DNA of 7,219 nt from an uncultured Campylobacter sp. (GTDB lineage Bacteria > Campylobacterota > Campylobacteria > Campylobacterales > Campylobacteraceae). The DNA is taken from positions 1-7,219 of the forward strand of contig NZ_CALIII010000047.1 in assembly GCF_938018145.1 (NCBI RefSeq), read 5' to 3'. The notes beneath the pieces were generated by a model, which worked only from the letters and a program-made list of their open reading frames with translations, ran no database searches and was not told the DNA's origin. Shown here piece by piece: positions 1 through 6,277 of the stretch. A program made the translations under genes and the position numbers. Each line of letters starts with the position of its first letter. The first letter of the stretch is position 1.

Positions 1-411
1 TGCCTAGGCGTACGAAGCATGCAAAGGGCGTTGAAATTTTACAGAGACGGCCTGGGACTTCAGACAGATTGCAAAGAGGACAATCCGCCCGTATGTTTTT
101 TCAATACGCCGGGGACCAAATTTGAGCTCTACCCGCTAGACGCGCTGGCGCGAGATATCGACGAAAATAATCCGCCGAGGGGAAGCGGATTTGCCGGCAT
201 CACGCTAGCCTATAACGTAAAAAACAAAGAGGACGTGGATAGCGTCATAGAGCTAGTAAAAAAGGCGGGCGGAACTATCGTCAAGGAGCCCCAAGTTGCG
301 TTTTGGGGCGGATACCACGCGTATTTTGCCGATCCGGACGGATACTACTGGGAGGTGGCTTGGGGGCCTGATTTTAAATTTGACGAGGATGGACTGCTCA
401 AATTTAACTAG
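1..411 (+). CDS. VOC-family (glyoxalase/bleomycin-resistance fold) protein, 5' end cut by window edge
   Basis: This is the C-terminal majority of a vicinal-oxygen-chelate protein. An ATG lies at base 19, but the frame is open to base 1 and reads CLGVRS before it. The first beta strand of VOC proteins typically reads 'LGVxDM-RALxFYRDGLG', so the true start is almost certainly upstream and the ATG at 19 is an internal Met with no good ribosome site. Counting from that Met, the beta-alpha-beta-beta-beta modules show FYRDGLG (7-13), FELYPLD with E36, YHAYFADPDG with H100 and YYWEVAWG with E112. E36, H100 and E112 sit where metal ligands usually lie; the first-strand ligand, often His, would be just off the edge. 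Substrate is unknown: such proteins include lactoylglutathione lyases, dioxygenases and antibiotic-binding proteins. The hydrolase gene follows after 57 bases on the same strand, so co-transcription is possible. The family call is strong and the specific function is open. Confidence 0.88.
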   Translation, partial: CLGVRSMQRALKFYRDGLGLQTDCKEDNPPVCFFNTPGTKFELYPLDALARDIDENNPPRGSGFAGITLAYNVKNKEDVDSVIELVKKAGGTIVKEPQVAFWGGYHAYFADPDGYYWEVAWGPDFKFDEDGLLKFN

Positions 412-456
412 TTGCGGCGTCAAAGCGCTTTTATTTTAACCGCTTAACCGCCGCAA
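412..456 (+). repeat. Inverted repeat / possible RNA hairpin between the VOC and hydrolase genes
   Basis: TTGCGGCG (412-419) is perfectly complementary to CGCCGCAA (449-456). A nested pair AAGCG (423-427) / CGCTT (441-445) could extend the structure with small internal loops. The arms begin directly after the VOC stop codon. No T-run follows on either strand, so this is not a standard intrinsic terminator. The 3' arm touches the A-rich, GG-containing ribosome site (about 456-461) of the hydrolase gene, so it could stabilise the 3' end of the first message or tune translation of the second. The role is inference from the pairing only. Confidence 0.4.
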
Positions 457-468
457 AAAGGCAAAATC

Positions 469-1068
469 ATGAAAGATATAGTCGTATACATACACGGAAA
501 AAACGGAAGCGCGGCAGAAGCGGCCCGCTACCGACGGCTTTTTGCAGATAGCGACGTGCTTGGATTTGATTACGAAGCGCGCACGCCGTGGGAGGCGAAA
601 GAGGAATTTGCGCCGTATTTTGAGTCTATCCTTAAAAGCCGCAAATCCGTGACGATCGTAGCAAACAGTATCGGAGCGTTTTTTGGCATGCATGCCTTGC
701 AGGGCATGGAGATAAAAAGGGCGTATTTTATTTCGCAAATCGTAAATATGCAAATTTTAATCGAAAAAATAATGTCGCAGGCGCGCGTGAGCGAAGATGA
801 GCTGCGAGATAGGGGCGAGCTGGACACGGAATGCGGAGAAAAACTTTCGTGGAAATACCTTTGCTACGCCAGAGAGCATCCTATCTGCTGGACGGCGCCG
901 ACGCATATTTTATACGGCGAAAAGGACGATCTAACCTCTCTTGAAACGATTTGCGAGTTTGCAAACCAAGCCCAAGCAACGCTTACTGTGATGAAAAATG
1001 GCGAACACTGGTTTCACACGGCGCAGCAAATGCGTTTTTTAGATGACTGGATACGGCGCTATAGCTGA
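469..1068 (+). CDS. Small alpha/beta-hydrolase-fold protein (putative esterase)
   Basis: A 199-residue single-domain alpha/beta hydrolase, probably a cytoplasmic serine esterase because no signal peptide or membrane segment is seen. The first strand and oxyanion-hole region reads VVYIHGKNGS (5-14). The nucleophile elbow is ANSIGA with Ser67, a variant in which Ala replaces the first Gly of GxSxG. The acid is probably Asp153 or Asp154 in YGEKDD, and the base is probably His180 in NGEHW (His183 is the alternative). The length resembles small YqiA/RBBP9-like hydrolases, but I cannot assign a subfamily or substrate. The ATG is preceded by AAAAAGG with about 7 bases of spacing, supporting this start. 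It lies 57 bases behind the VOC gene and converges on ruvX. The fold is well supported; the biological role is unknown. Confidence 0.85.
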   Translation: MKDIVVYIHGKNGSAAEAARYRRLFADSDVLGFDYEARTPWEAKEEFAPYFESILKSRKSVTIVANSIGAFFGMHALQGMEIKRAYFISQIVNMQILIEKIMSQARVSEDELRDRGELDTECGEKLSWKYLCYAREHPICWTAPTHILYGEKDDLTSLETICEFANQAQATLTVMKNGEHWFHTAQQMRFLDDWIRRYS

Positions 1069-1189
1069 TAGCGGCTGACTTTTGGATAAAATTTGGCTCC
1101 GAGTCGTAGCGCGCCCAACCCGCAAGTCAAATTTAACTAGCAAATCCGCCGCTCAAGCCGCTTTTTAAATTTTACGCAAAGCCTAGGCT

Positions 1190-1214
1190 AAATTTAGCGC
1201 CGAGGCGTAAATTT
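1190..1214. repeat. Near-perfect inverted repeat with AAATTT arms
   Basis: The left arm AAATTTA-g-CGC (1190-1200) pairs with the right arm GCG-TAAATTT (1205-1214) around a CGAG loop, leaving one bulged G at 1197: ten base pairs in all. A GC core flanked by A/T arms between two convergent genes could act as a two-way transcription end, but the T-tracts are short (three T). Terminator function is a guess; the symmetry itself is plainly visible. Confidence 0.4.
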
Positions 1215-1258
1215 GACTCAAATTTTACTCTCACTATATGCGCAGCAACGATCGGCCG

Positions 1259-1308
1259 AGACGGCTCCAACGTAACCCTGGCGCAAAACTCAAATTTGCC
1301 GTCTTTTT
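1259..1308 (+). terminator. Possible intrinsic terminator for the hydrolase transcript
   Basis: AGACGGC (1259-1265) is perfectly complementary to GCCGTCT (1298-1304), and the right arm runs straight into T residues (1304-1308). Stem plus T-run fits a rho-independent terminator on the plus strand. The 32-base loop and the distance of about 190 bases from the hydrolase stop are unfavourable, hence low confidence. Confidence 0.3.
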
Positions 1309-1329
1309 ACCGCGCGCCAAATTTTGCAA

Positions 1330-1710
1330 TCAGGCACAAAGCCCCAAATACCGCTTTAAAATAATCATCGCCGCGATACTATCTAGCCGTCCGTCGCGTC
1401 TGCCCTCGGCGTAAATTTCGCTCGCCTCAAAGCTACTCATCGCCTCGTCCTGATAGACCACCTCGCCGTCAAATTCGAGCAGCGACACGAAGTGCGCGAT
1501 CCGCCGCCGCATCTCGTCCTCGCTAGATCCCCCAAGCGGCACGCCCACGACTAGCTTTTTTGCCCCGTATTCGCGCAAAACGGCGCTAACGTCGCGCGCG
1601 GCTTGATTGCGATTTTTGCGCAGTACGGGCGTTTGCGGCATCACGGTTTGCCCGACGGCTAGCGCCACGCCGATACGTTTTAGCCCCACGTCGATGGCCA
1701 TTATGCTCAT
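1330..1710 (-). CDS. ruvX: RuvX/YqgF family protein (putative Holliday junction resolvase / pre-16S rRNA nuclease)
   Basis: A 126-residue protein with the RNase H-like YqgF fold, close to the usual family length. The N-terminus reads MAIDVGLKRIGVALA, the family signature DxGxKRIGVA with the first catalytic Asp at 7. VVGVPLG (54-60) is the second core strand. YQDEAMSS (86-93) carries the acidic residue E89 at the usual 'DE-R-TT' site, and DSIAAMIILKRYL (110-122) supplies the C-terminal Asp110. Family members are described as Holliday junction resolvase-like, or in E. coli as the nuclease finishing the 16S rRNA 5' end; which applies here is not visible. The start is ATG at 1708-1710 with an excellent AAAGGA site five bases upstream (1716-1721). 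It lies downstream of dprA on the same strand, but 206 bases separate them, so it may have its own promoter. Confidence 0.92.
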   Translation of the reverse strand: MSIMAIDVGLKRIGVALAVGQTVMPQTPVLRKNRNQAARDVSAVLREYGAKKLVVGVPLGGSSEDEMRRRIAHFVSLLEFDGEVVYQDEAMSSFEASEIYAEGRRDGRLDSIAAMIILKRYLGLCA

Positions 1711-1916
1711 TTTCGTCCTTTAGATTTTTTCAAATTTAGCGACAGACTTTGACGGCGGGCAAGCTCAAATTTGATAGCCACGCTCCGTCAAATTTACAAA
1801 ACCAAACGTCGCCGAAACGCATTTATCGCCGTCAAGCCGCCAAAATTTGCTTCAAATTTTACCGCCGTTTTATCAAAACTCGCGCGGCGTAAATTTGAGC
1901 TCAAAAGCCGCTAATT
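1711..1916. other. Intergenic gap between dprA and ruvX, AAATTT-rich
   Basis: This 206-base gap lies between two minus-strand genes. It has six AAATTT copies (1732, 1767, 1790, 1843, 1854, 1891), including the 10-base palindrome TCAAATTTGA (1765-1774) and the 12-base palindrome TTTGAGCTCAAA (1894-1905). On the minus strand a weak -10-like TAAAAT occurs at 1856-1861, but no convincing ruvX promoter stands out. No open frame is worth calling. Confidence 0.55.
1884..1911 (-). terminator. Possible hairpin terminator just after dprA
   Basis: On the minus strand, six bases after the dprA stop, GCGGC and GCCGC arms (1907-1911 and 1884-1888 on the plus strand) flank the palindrome TTTGAGCTCAAA (1894-1905). 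The downstream minus-strand sequence is GCGAGTTTTG, so the T-run is weak and slightly displaced. The position supports a terminator or processing hairpin; the sequence supports it only modestly. Confidence 0.3.
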
Positions 1917-2684
1917 TTACTCCGCAAATACCGTAAGCCCAGATATTCGCAGCTTGCCTTCCAGTTCGTATTCGTAAATTTTATCGCCGAATTTTGCCAA
2001 GGCCGCATCGAGACTCGCGCCGTTTTTGCAAAATTTTATCACCTCGTCCTCTTGCGCAGACGCTGGCTTACCGCCGAAACGAAGCACAAAAGCATCAAAA
2101 TCGTTTATCAAATTTGCCGCGCCGCTAGCTAGTAGCTCGTTTGTCCCGTCGCTCTCGCCTAGGCGCTGAGGCAGCGTAAATATCGGCACGCCAAGCTCCT
2201 TTGCCATGCGCGCGCTTTGCATCGAGCCGCTTCTGGTATCGGCCTGCGCGACGACCAGGGCCTGCGAGAGCGCGACCACGATGCGGTTTCGCTCCAAAAA
2301 TCTATATGCAAGCGGCGGCTCGCCTGGGTCGTATTCGCTAAGAGCCAGCGCGTTTTGATAAATTTCTTTGATGATTTTGGCGTTGCTTTGCGGGTAGATT
2401 TTATTTAGTCCGTTGCCAAAAACGGCGACCGTATGCGGATACGCGCCCCTATGCGCAGCGATATCCACGCCGATAGCCGCACCGCTAACTACGCAAACGC
2501 CGCTGTTTGCCAGCGTCCTAGCTAGCGCCTCTACGCACTGCCTGGTGTAGGCGCTGGCCTTTCTCGAGCCTACGATTGAGACCATCGGGCGCTCAAGCAG
2601 GACTAAATTTCCCTCGAAATAGAGCTTTTTCGGCGGCTTTTTAAGACGCAAAAGACCGCTAGGAAGCTCGGTTAAGACGTTCAA
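1917..2684 (-). CDS. dprA: DprA, DNA-processing protein of natural transformation
   Basis: DprA binds incoming single-stranded DNA in the cytoplasm and loads RecA during natural transformation. This 255-residue protein has the Rossmann-like DprA core: VGSRKAS (38-44), SGAAIGVDIAAH (67-78, family SGxAxGID-AH), FLERNRIVVALS (129-140, family RNRIIAGLS), VVAQA followed by SGSMQSA (152-158), and GTNELLASGA (180-189). It lacks the N-terminal SAM domain of longer DprAs. A short C-terminal segment (about 212-255) resembles a reduced winged helix. The start is TTG at 2682-2684, not ATG. It is supported by AAAGGA (2691-2696) six bases upstream and by the lack of any ATG before residue 34, which lies inside the fold. 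The start overlaps the TGA of the upstream deacetylase gene, so translation is probably coupled. Confidence 0.93.
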   Translation of the reverse strand: MNVLTELPSGLLRLKKPPKKLYFEGNLVLLERPMVSIVGSRKASAYTRQCVEALARTLANSGVCVVSGAAIGVDIAAHRGAYPHTVAVFGNGLNKIYPQSNAKIIKEIYQNALALSEYDPGEPPLAYRFLERNRIVVALSQALVVAQADTRSGSMQSARMAKELGVPIFTLPQRLGESDGTNELLASGAANLINDFDAFVLRFGGKPASAQEDEVIKFCKNGASLDAALAKFGDKIYEYELEGKLRISGLTVFAE

Positions 2685-4306
2685 AAAAGGTCCTTTAGAT
2701 AGACGACCTCGACCTCTTGCAGGAGTTTGGCGCTTTCTTGCAGGACTTCGATCGTGTTTTTGTGCGGATGGCCGATCGCGATGGCGTATGAGCGCTTTTT
2801 AGCCAGCTCGACGGCGTATTTTAGCTGCTTTCGCACCGCCGCTTTTGAGCCGTCGTGATCCAAAAACACGTCGCGCGCGATGTATGGCATCGAGTATTTT
2901 TTCGCCGCGCCGTAAACCTTGGTCGGCGAGGTCGTCTTGCTATCGACAAAGATTAGATTTTCGTCCCGCATCGCCCGCATCATCCTATCCATCGCGGCCG
3001 CATCGCTCGTAAATCGGCTGCCCGTGTGGTTGTTGATGTATTTTAGATTCGGAAAGTCTCGCTTGATACTTTGTAACTTTTTCGCGATCTTTTCATAGTC
3101 GTCGTCGACCGTGAGAGTGTCGATCTCAGCGCCCTTAAAGCCGCCTAGAGCCTGCATAGGCAGGTGGATCATATAAAAACTAAAACGCCGCGCCAAAACA
3201 GGCGTCTCGGGGTGGGCGGAAGTAGCTGGGAAAAAGGACGGCGTGAGCTTTAGATTTACCGCTTTTATCGCGTCTGCTTGGTGCTTATATGCCACGTCGT
3301 CGATGATGATGACTAGGCGCGGTTTGTAGCCCGCTTTTACGGCAGCCTTTACTTCGTTTGGCTCGGGTGCGGTTTTTTTATCCGTCTTTTGCGAATCTGC
3401 AAATTTGGCTTTTTCGTCTTTTTTAGGCTTTTCTTTTTCGATCTTTTCTTGCTCGTTTTTCTCGGTGCTTTGCGGCGCATTTTCGGCGTCAAATTTTACT
3501 TCGACCTGCCCCGCCTGATCGTTTGCGTCGCTAAATTCGATATGGATTTTTTCTTTTTTTAGCGCTTGCTCGAGGGGGTTATTTTGCGCCTGCGACATAG
3601 GCGTATCGTCAAAGATCACGGCTTCGGAATTTGCAAAAATATGCGTTCTTTGAGGCGCTTGATAGCCATCAAATTTAACGTTATCGCCGCTATTTTGAGC
3701 GGATTTAGCAGGCTCGTTTTTAGAGCTTAAATTTGTCAAATTTAACTCGCCGACCTTTTTAGCGTTCGCCCCGTCAAGTTCGGAGGTATCGCGGGAAGCC
3801 AAATTTTCGCCATCAAGCGAGATTTTATCTTTGGTCGCAAGCACGCCCTGCCCGTCTTTATCAAATTTAGCTTGCTCGTTTGGCAAATTTTGACCGTTTT
3901 TATCTTCGGCTCTAGCTTTTTCGCCGCCGATTTTTATTTTACCTTTAGCATCCGCCTCGTCAAAAAGCGCCTTTATATCGGTCAAATTTGCCCTTGAGTG
4001 CACGCCCGATGCAGCTTGTGCGTCTTTTATCGTTACTTTTTCGGAGTCGTTTGAGGCCGAAAGGCTCGGTTTATGACTTAAATTTTGCTTTTGCTCGGGC
4101 TCGCTTTTGTCGCCGAAATACCGCTCGATTTTAGCGATCAGCGCATTGTCGCTTTTAACCTTTACCCTGACGTCCAGCAGATAAAACGCCCCGGCAATCA
4201 AGATACAGGCGATGAGAAAAACGGAAAGTAGTAGCTTTAGGCCGCCGTGCGAGCGCCCCTTTTTGGAGCGCCTTTTCGCGGCCTTTTTTCTAGGTTTCGA
4301 GTTCAA
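2681..4306 (-). CDS. Membrane-anchored divergent polysaccharide deacetylase with long charged linker
   Basis: A 541-residue protein in three parts. Residues 1-21 are strongly basic and are followed by one hydrophobic segment (about 22-44), giving a type II anchor with the rest in the periplasm. Residues about 60-325 are a low-complexity linker rich in Lys, Asp, Glu, Asn, Gln and Ala, probably disordered. Residues about 327-541 match the divergent polysaccharide deacetylase family (DUF610): LVIIIDDVAY (331-340), MIHLPMQA with H381, NNHTGSRFT with H427, FVDSKTTS with D455, and IGHPHKNT with H513/H515. Substrate is not known for most of the family; a role in envelope glycan processing is inferred. 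The only start before the membrane segment is TTG at 4304-4306, directly after the ilvC TAA and in the same frame, with little Shine-Dalgarno match. Start by re-initiation after ilvC is likely. The C. jejuni counterpart (Cj0633, from memory) is much shorter, so the linker is the odd part. Confidence 0.88.
   Translation of the reverse strand: MNSKPRKKAAKRRSKKGRSHGGLKLLLSVFLIACILIAGAFYLLDVRVKVKSDNALIAKIERYFGDKSEPEQKQNLSHKPSLSASNDSEKVTIKDAQAASGVHSRANLTDIKALFDEADAKGKIKIGGEKARAEDKNGQNLPNEQAKFDKDGQGVLATKDKISLDGENLASRDTSELDGANAKKVGELNLTNLSSKNEPAKSAQNSGDNVKFDGYQAPQRTHIFANSEAVIFDDTPMSQAQNNPLEQALKKEKIHIEFSDANDQAGQVEVKFDAENAPQSTEKNEQEKIEKEKPKKDEKAKFADSQKTDKKTAPEPNEVKAAVKAGYKPRLVIIIDDVAYKHQADAIKAVNLKLTPSFFPATSAHPETPVLARRFSFYMIHLPMQALGGFKGAEIDTLTVDDDYEKIAKKLQSIKRDFPNLKYINNHTGSRFTSDAAAMDRMMRAMRDENLIFVDSKTTSPTKVYGAAKKYSMPYIARDVFLDHDGSKAAVRKQLKYAVELAKKRSYAIAIGHPHKNTIEVLQESAKLLQEVEVVYLKDLF
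3332..4129 (-). other. Low-complexity linker region of the deacetylase, with an internal repeat
   Basis: Codons of residues about 60-325. The segment is charged and Asn/Gln-rich with no recognisable domain. It contains an imperfect 12-residue repeat, VKFDGYQAPQRT (3644-3679) and VKFDAENAPQST (3464-3499), 8 of 12 identical. Its DNA carries about ten AAATTT hexamers in 800 bases, a density between the ordinary genes here and the intergenic gaps. Many are read as Lys-Phe (KFD, AKF) or inside Asn-Leu (NLTNL). Confidence 0.7.
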
Positions 4307-5362
<1,056 letters not shown>

Positions 5363-5417
5363 CTACCTAAACACTGAAACAAACTTGACTTTAAGTTTTT
5401 TAAAAAGCCTTTTAGTG

Positions 5418-5438
5418 TAGAATTAGCGATTATAAAAT
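5418..5438 (+). promoter_or_regulatory. Candidate -10 boxes upstream of the HDOD gene
   Basis: TGTAGAAT (TAGAAT at 5418-5423, with TG directly before it) is a good Campylobacter-style -10, preceded by spaced T-tracts (5391-5400, 5410-5413). A second A/T box TATAAAAT is at 5431-5438. With the first, the leader would be about 30 bases; with the second, about 15. A TTGACT at 5385-5390 is too far from either to be a clean -35. The choice between the boxes cannot be made by eye. Confidence 0.5.
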
Positions 5439-5458
5439 CTCGATATGAAGTGGGAAAA

Positions 5459-6277
5459 ATGAACGAATCAATCTATAAACATATAAAGGCTCTTCCTCCG
5501 CTTGACGACACAGTCGTAAAAATCCAAGCCATTTGCAGAAATGAAAATAGTTCCATGAACGATCTGTCCCAAGTTATCGAAAAAGACCCGATGCTAACGG
5601 CAAATATCTTGCGCTCGGCGAACTCTCCTCTCTACGGATTTAGCAGGGAGATAACGACCGTTTCTAGAGCCGTGGCGCTGTTTGGCATGGCGACGGTTCG
5701 TGGTTTCGCCCTATCAAGCGCGGTCAAAAAAAGCTTTAAGATAAATTTGGATCCTTACGGTATTACAAGCCAGGACTTCTTAAACATTTCTACTATACAA
5801 AACGCATTGATGTATAACTGGTACTCCAAAATAAACGCTAGCGATCTTGCGATTTTAAGCCCTGCTTCGTTTATGCTTGAAGTCGGCAAAATCGTCATCT
5901 CTAACGAGCTAAATGAAACCGGCAAGGCGGCCGAATTTAAGGCAAATTTGAAAAATATCTCAAATCCTTTCGACCTATCCGAGCTCGAAAACAAAATCGT
6001 CGAGATTTCAAACGAAACCGTGACCGCTAAAATTTTCGAGCAGTGGAATCTCGAGTCTGAGCTAGTCGATGCGATTTTGTATTCAAATAACCCAGACGAC
6101 GCGCCAGAGCACATAAAAAGCTACTCAAAAGCGCTTAAAGTCGTAAAAAGCGCGGTAAATATATTTAACCAGCTAAACGACGATAATCTGCAAAATACGC
6201 TAATGTGCCTCGACGAATACGGCTTTGCGCAAGACAAATTCCTAGAAGCCGTCGCAAAAGTCAAAGCGAATTTGTGA
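5459..6277 (+). CDS. HDOD-domain protein (non-catalytic HD relative, putative signalling/regulatory)
   Basis: A 272-residue HDOD protein; no membrane segment, so cytoplasmic. Characteristic stretches are ALPPLDDTVVKI (11-22), LSQVIEKDPMLTANILRSANSPLYG (36-60) and AVALFGMATVRGFAL (71-85). The position of the HD catalytic pair, 'LLHDIGK' in true HD enzymes, reads FMLEVGK (138-144), so His-Asp is Leu140-Glu141; loss of the metal site is expected for HDOD and argues against phosphodiesterase activity. A relative in C. jejuni (Cj0248, from memory) affects motility and colonisation, but orthology is untested. I chose ATG 5459 rather than GTG 5450 in the same frame, because the family N-terminus fits the ATG and no ribosome site precedes the GTG; the site before the ATG (GAAG / GGGA) is also weak. 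Its TGA overlaps the GTG of rnr, so the two are probably one operon with coupled translation. Confidence 0.9.
   Translation: MNESIYKHIKALPPLDDTVVKIQAICRNENSSMNDLSQVIEKDPMLTANILRSANSPLYGFSREITTVSRAVALFGMATVRGFALSSAVKKSFKINLDPYGITSQDFLNISTIQNALMYNWYSKINASDLAILSPASFMLEVGKIVISNELNETGKAAEFKANLKNISNPFDLSELENKIVEISNETVTAKIFEQWNLESELVDAILYSNNPDDAPEHIKSYSKALKVVKSAVNIFNQLNDDNLQNTLMCLDEYGFAQDKFLEAVAKVKANL

Larger units (their letters stand above)
1069..1329. other. Convergent intergenic gap, rich in AAATTT
   Basis: This 261-base gap separates the 3' ends of the hydrolase (plus) and ruvX (minus) genes. I see no coding frame worth reporting. It holds eight copies of the self-complementary hexamer AAATTT (1088, 1129, 1167, 1190, 1209, 1220, 1292, 1319), often as TCAAATTT or AAATTTGA. 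It also holds the palindrome GCCTAGGC (1181-1188) and two possible hairpins, listed separately. Confidence 0.6.

Noticed and set aside
19..21. ATG at 19 as true start of the VOC gene
   Set aside because: The upstream in-frame codons encode the expected first strand (LGVRS), so the start is outside the window.
436..827. Two minus-strand open frames of 105 and 85 codons
   Set aside because: Both lie largely inside the clear alpha/beta hydrolase gene on the other strand, have no recognisable domain and no ribosome site; they are shadows.
1069..1916. CRISPR array or transposon ends suggested by the repeated AAATTT words
   Set aside because: The copies are irregularly spaced, only 6-10 bases long and self-complementary, with no spacer regularity, target duplication or transposase.
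5450..5452. GTG at 5450 as start of the HDOD gene
   Set aside because: No ribosome site precedes it and it adds only three residues; the ATG at 5459 fits the family N-terminus better.
5755..6114. Minus-strand open frame of 119 codons inside the HDOD gene
   Set aside because: It is antisense to a gene with clear family motifs, and its translation is Ser/Phe-rich with no family features, as expected for a shadow.
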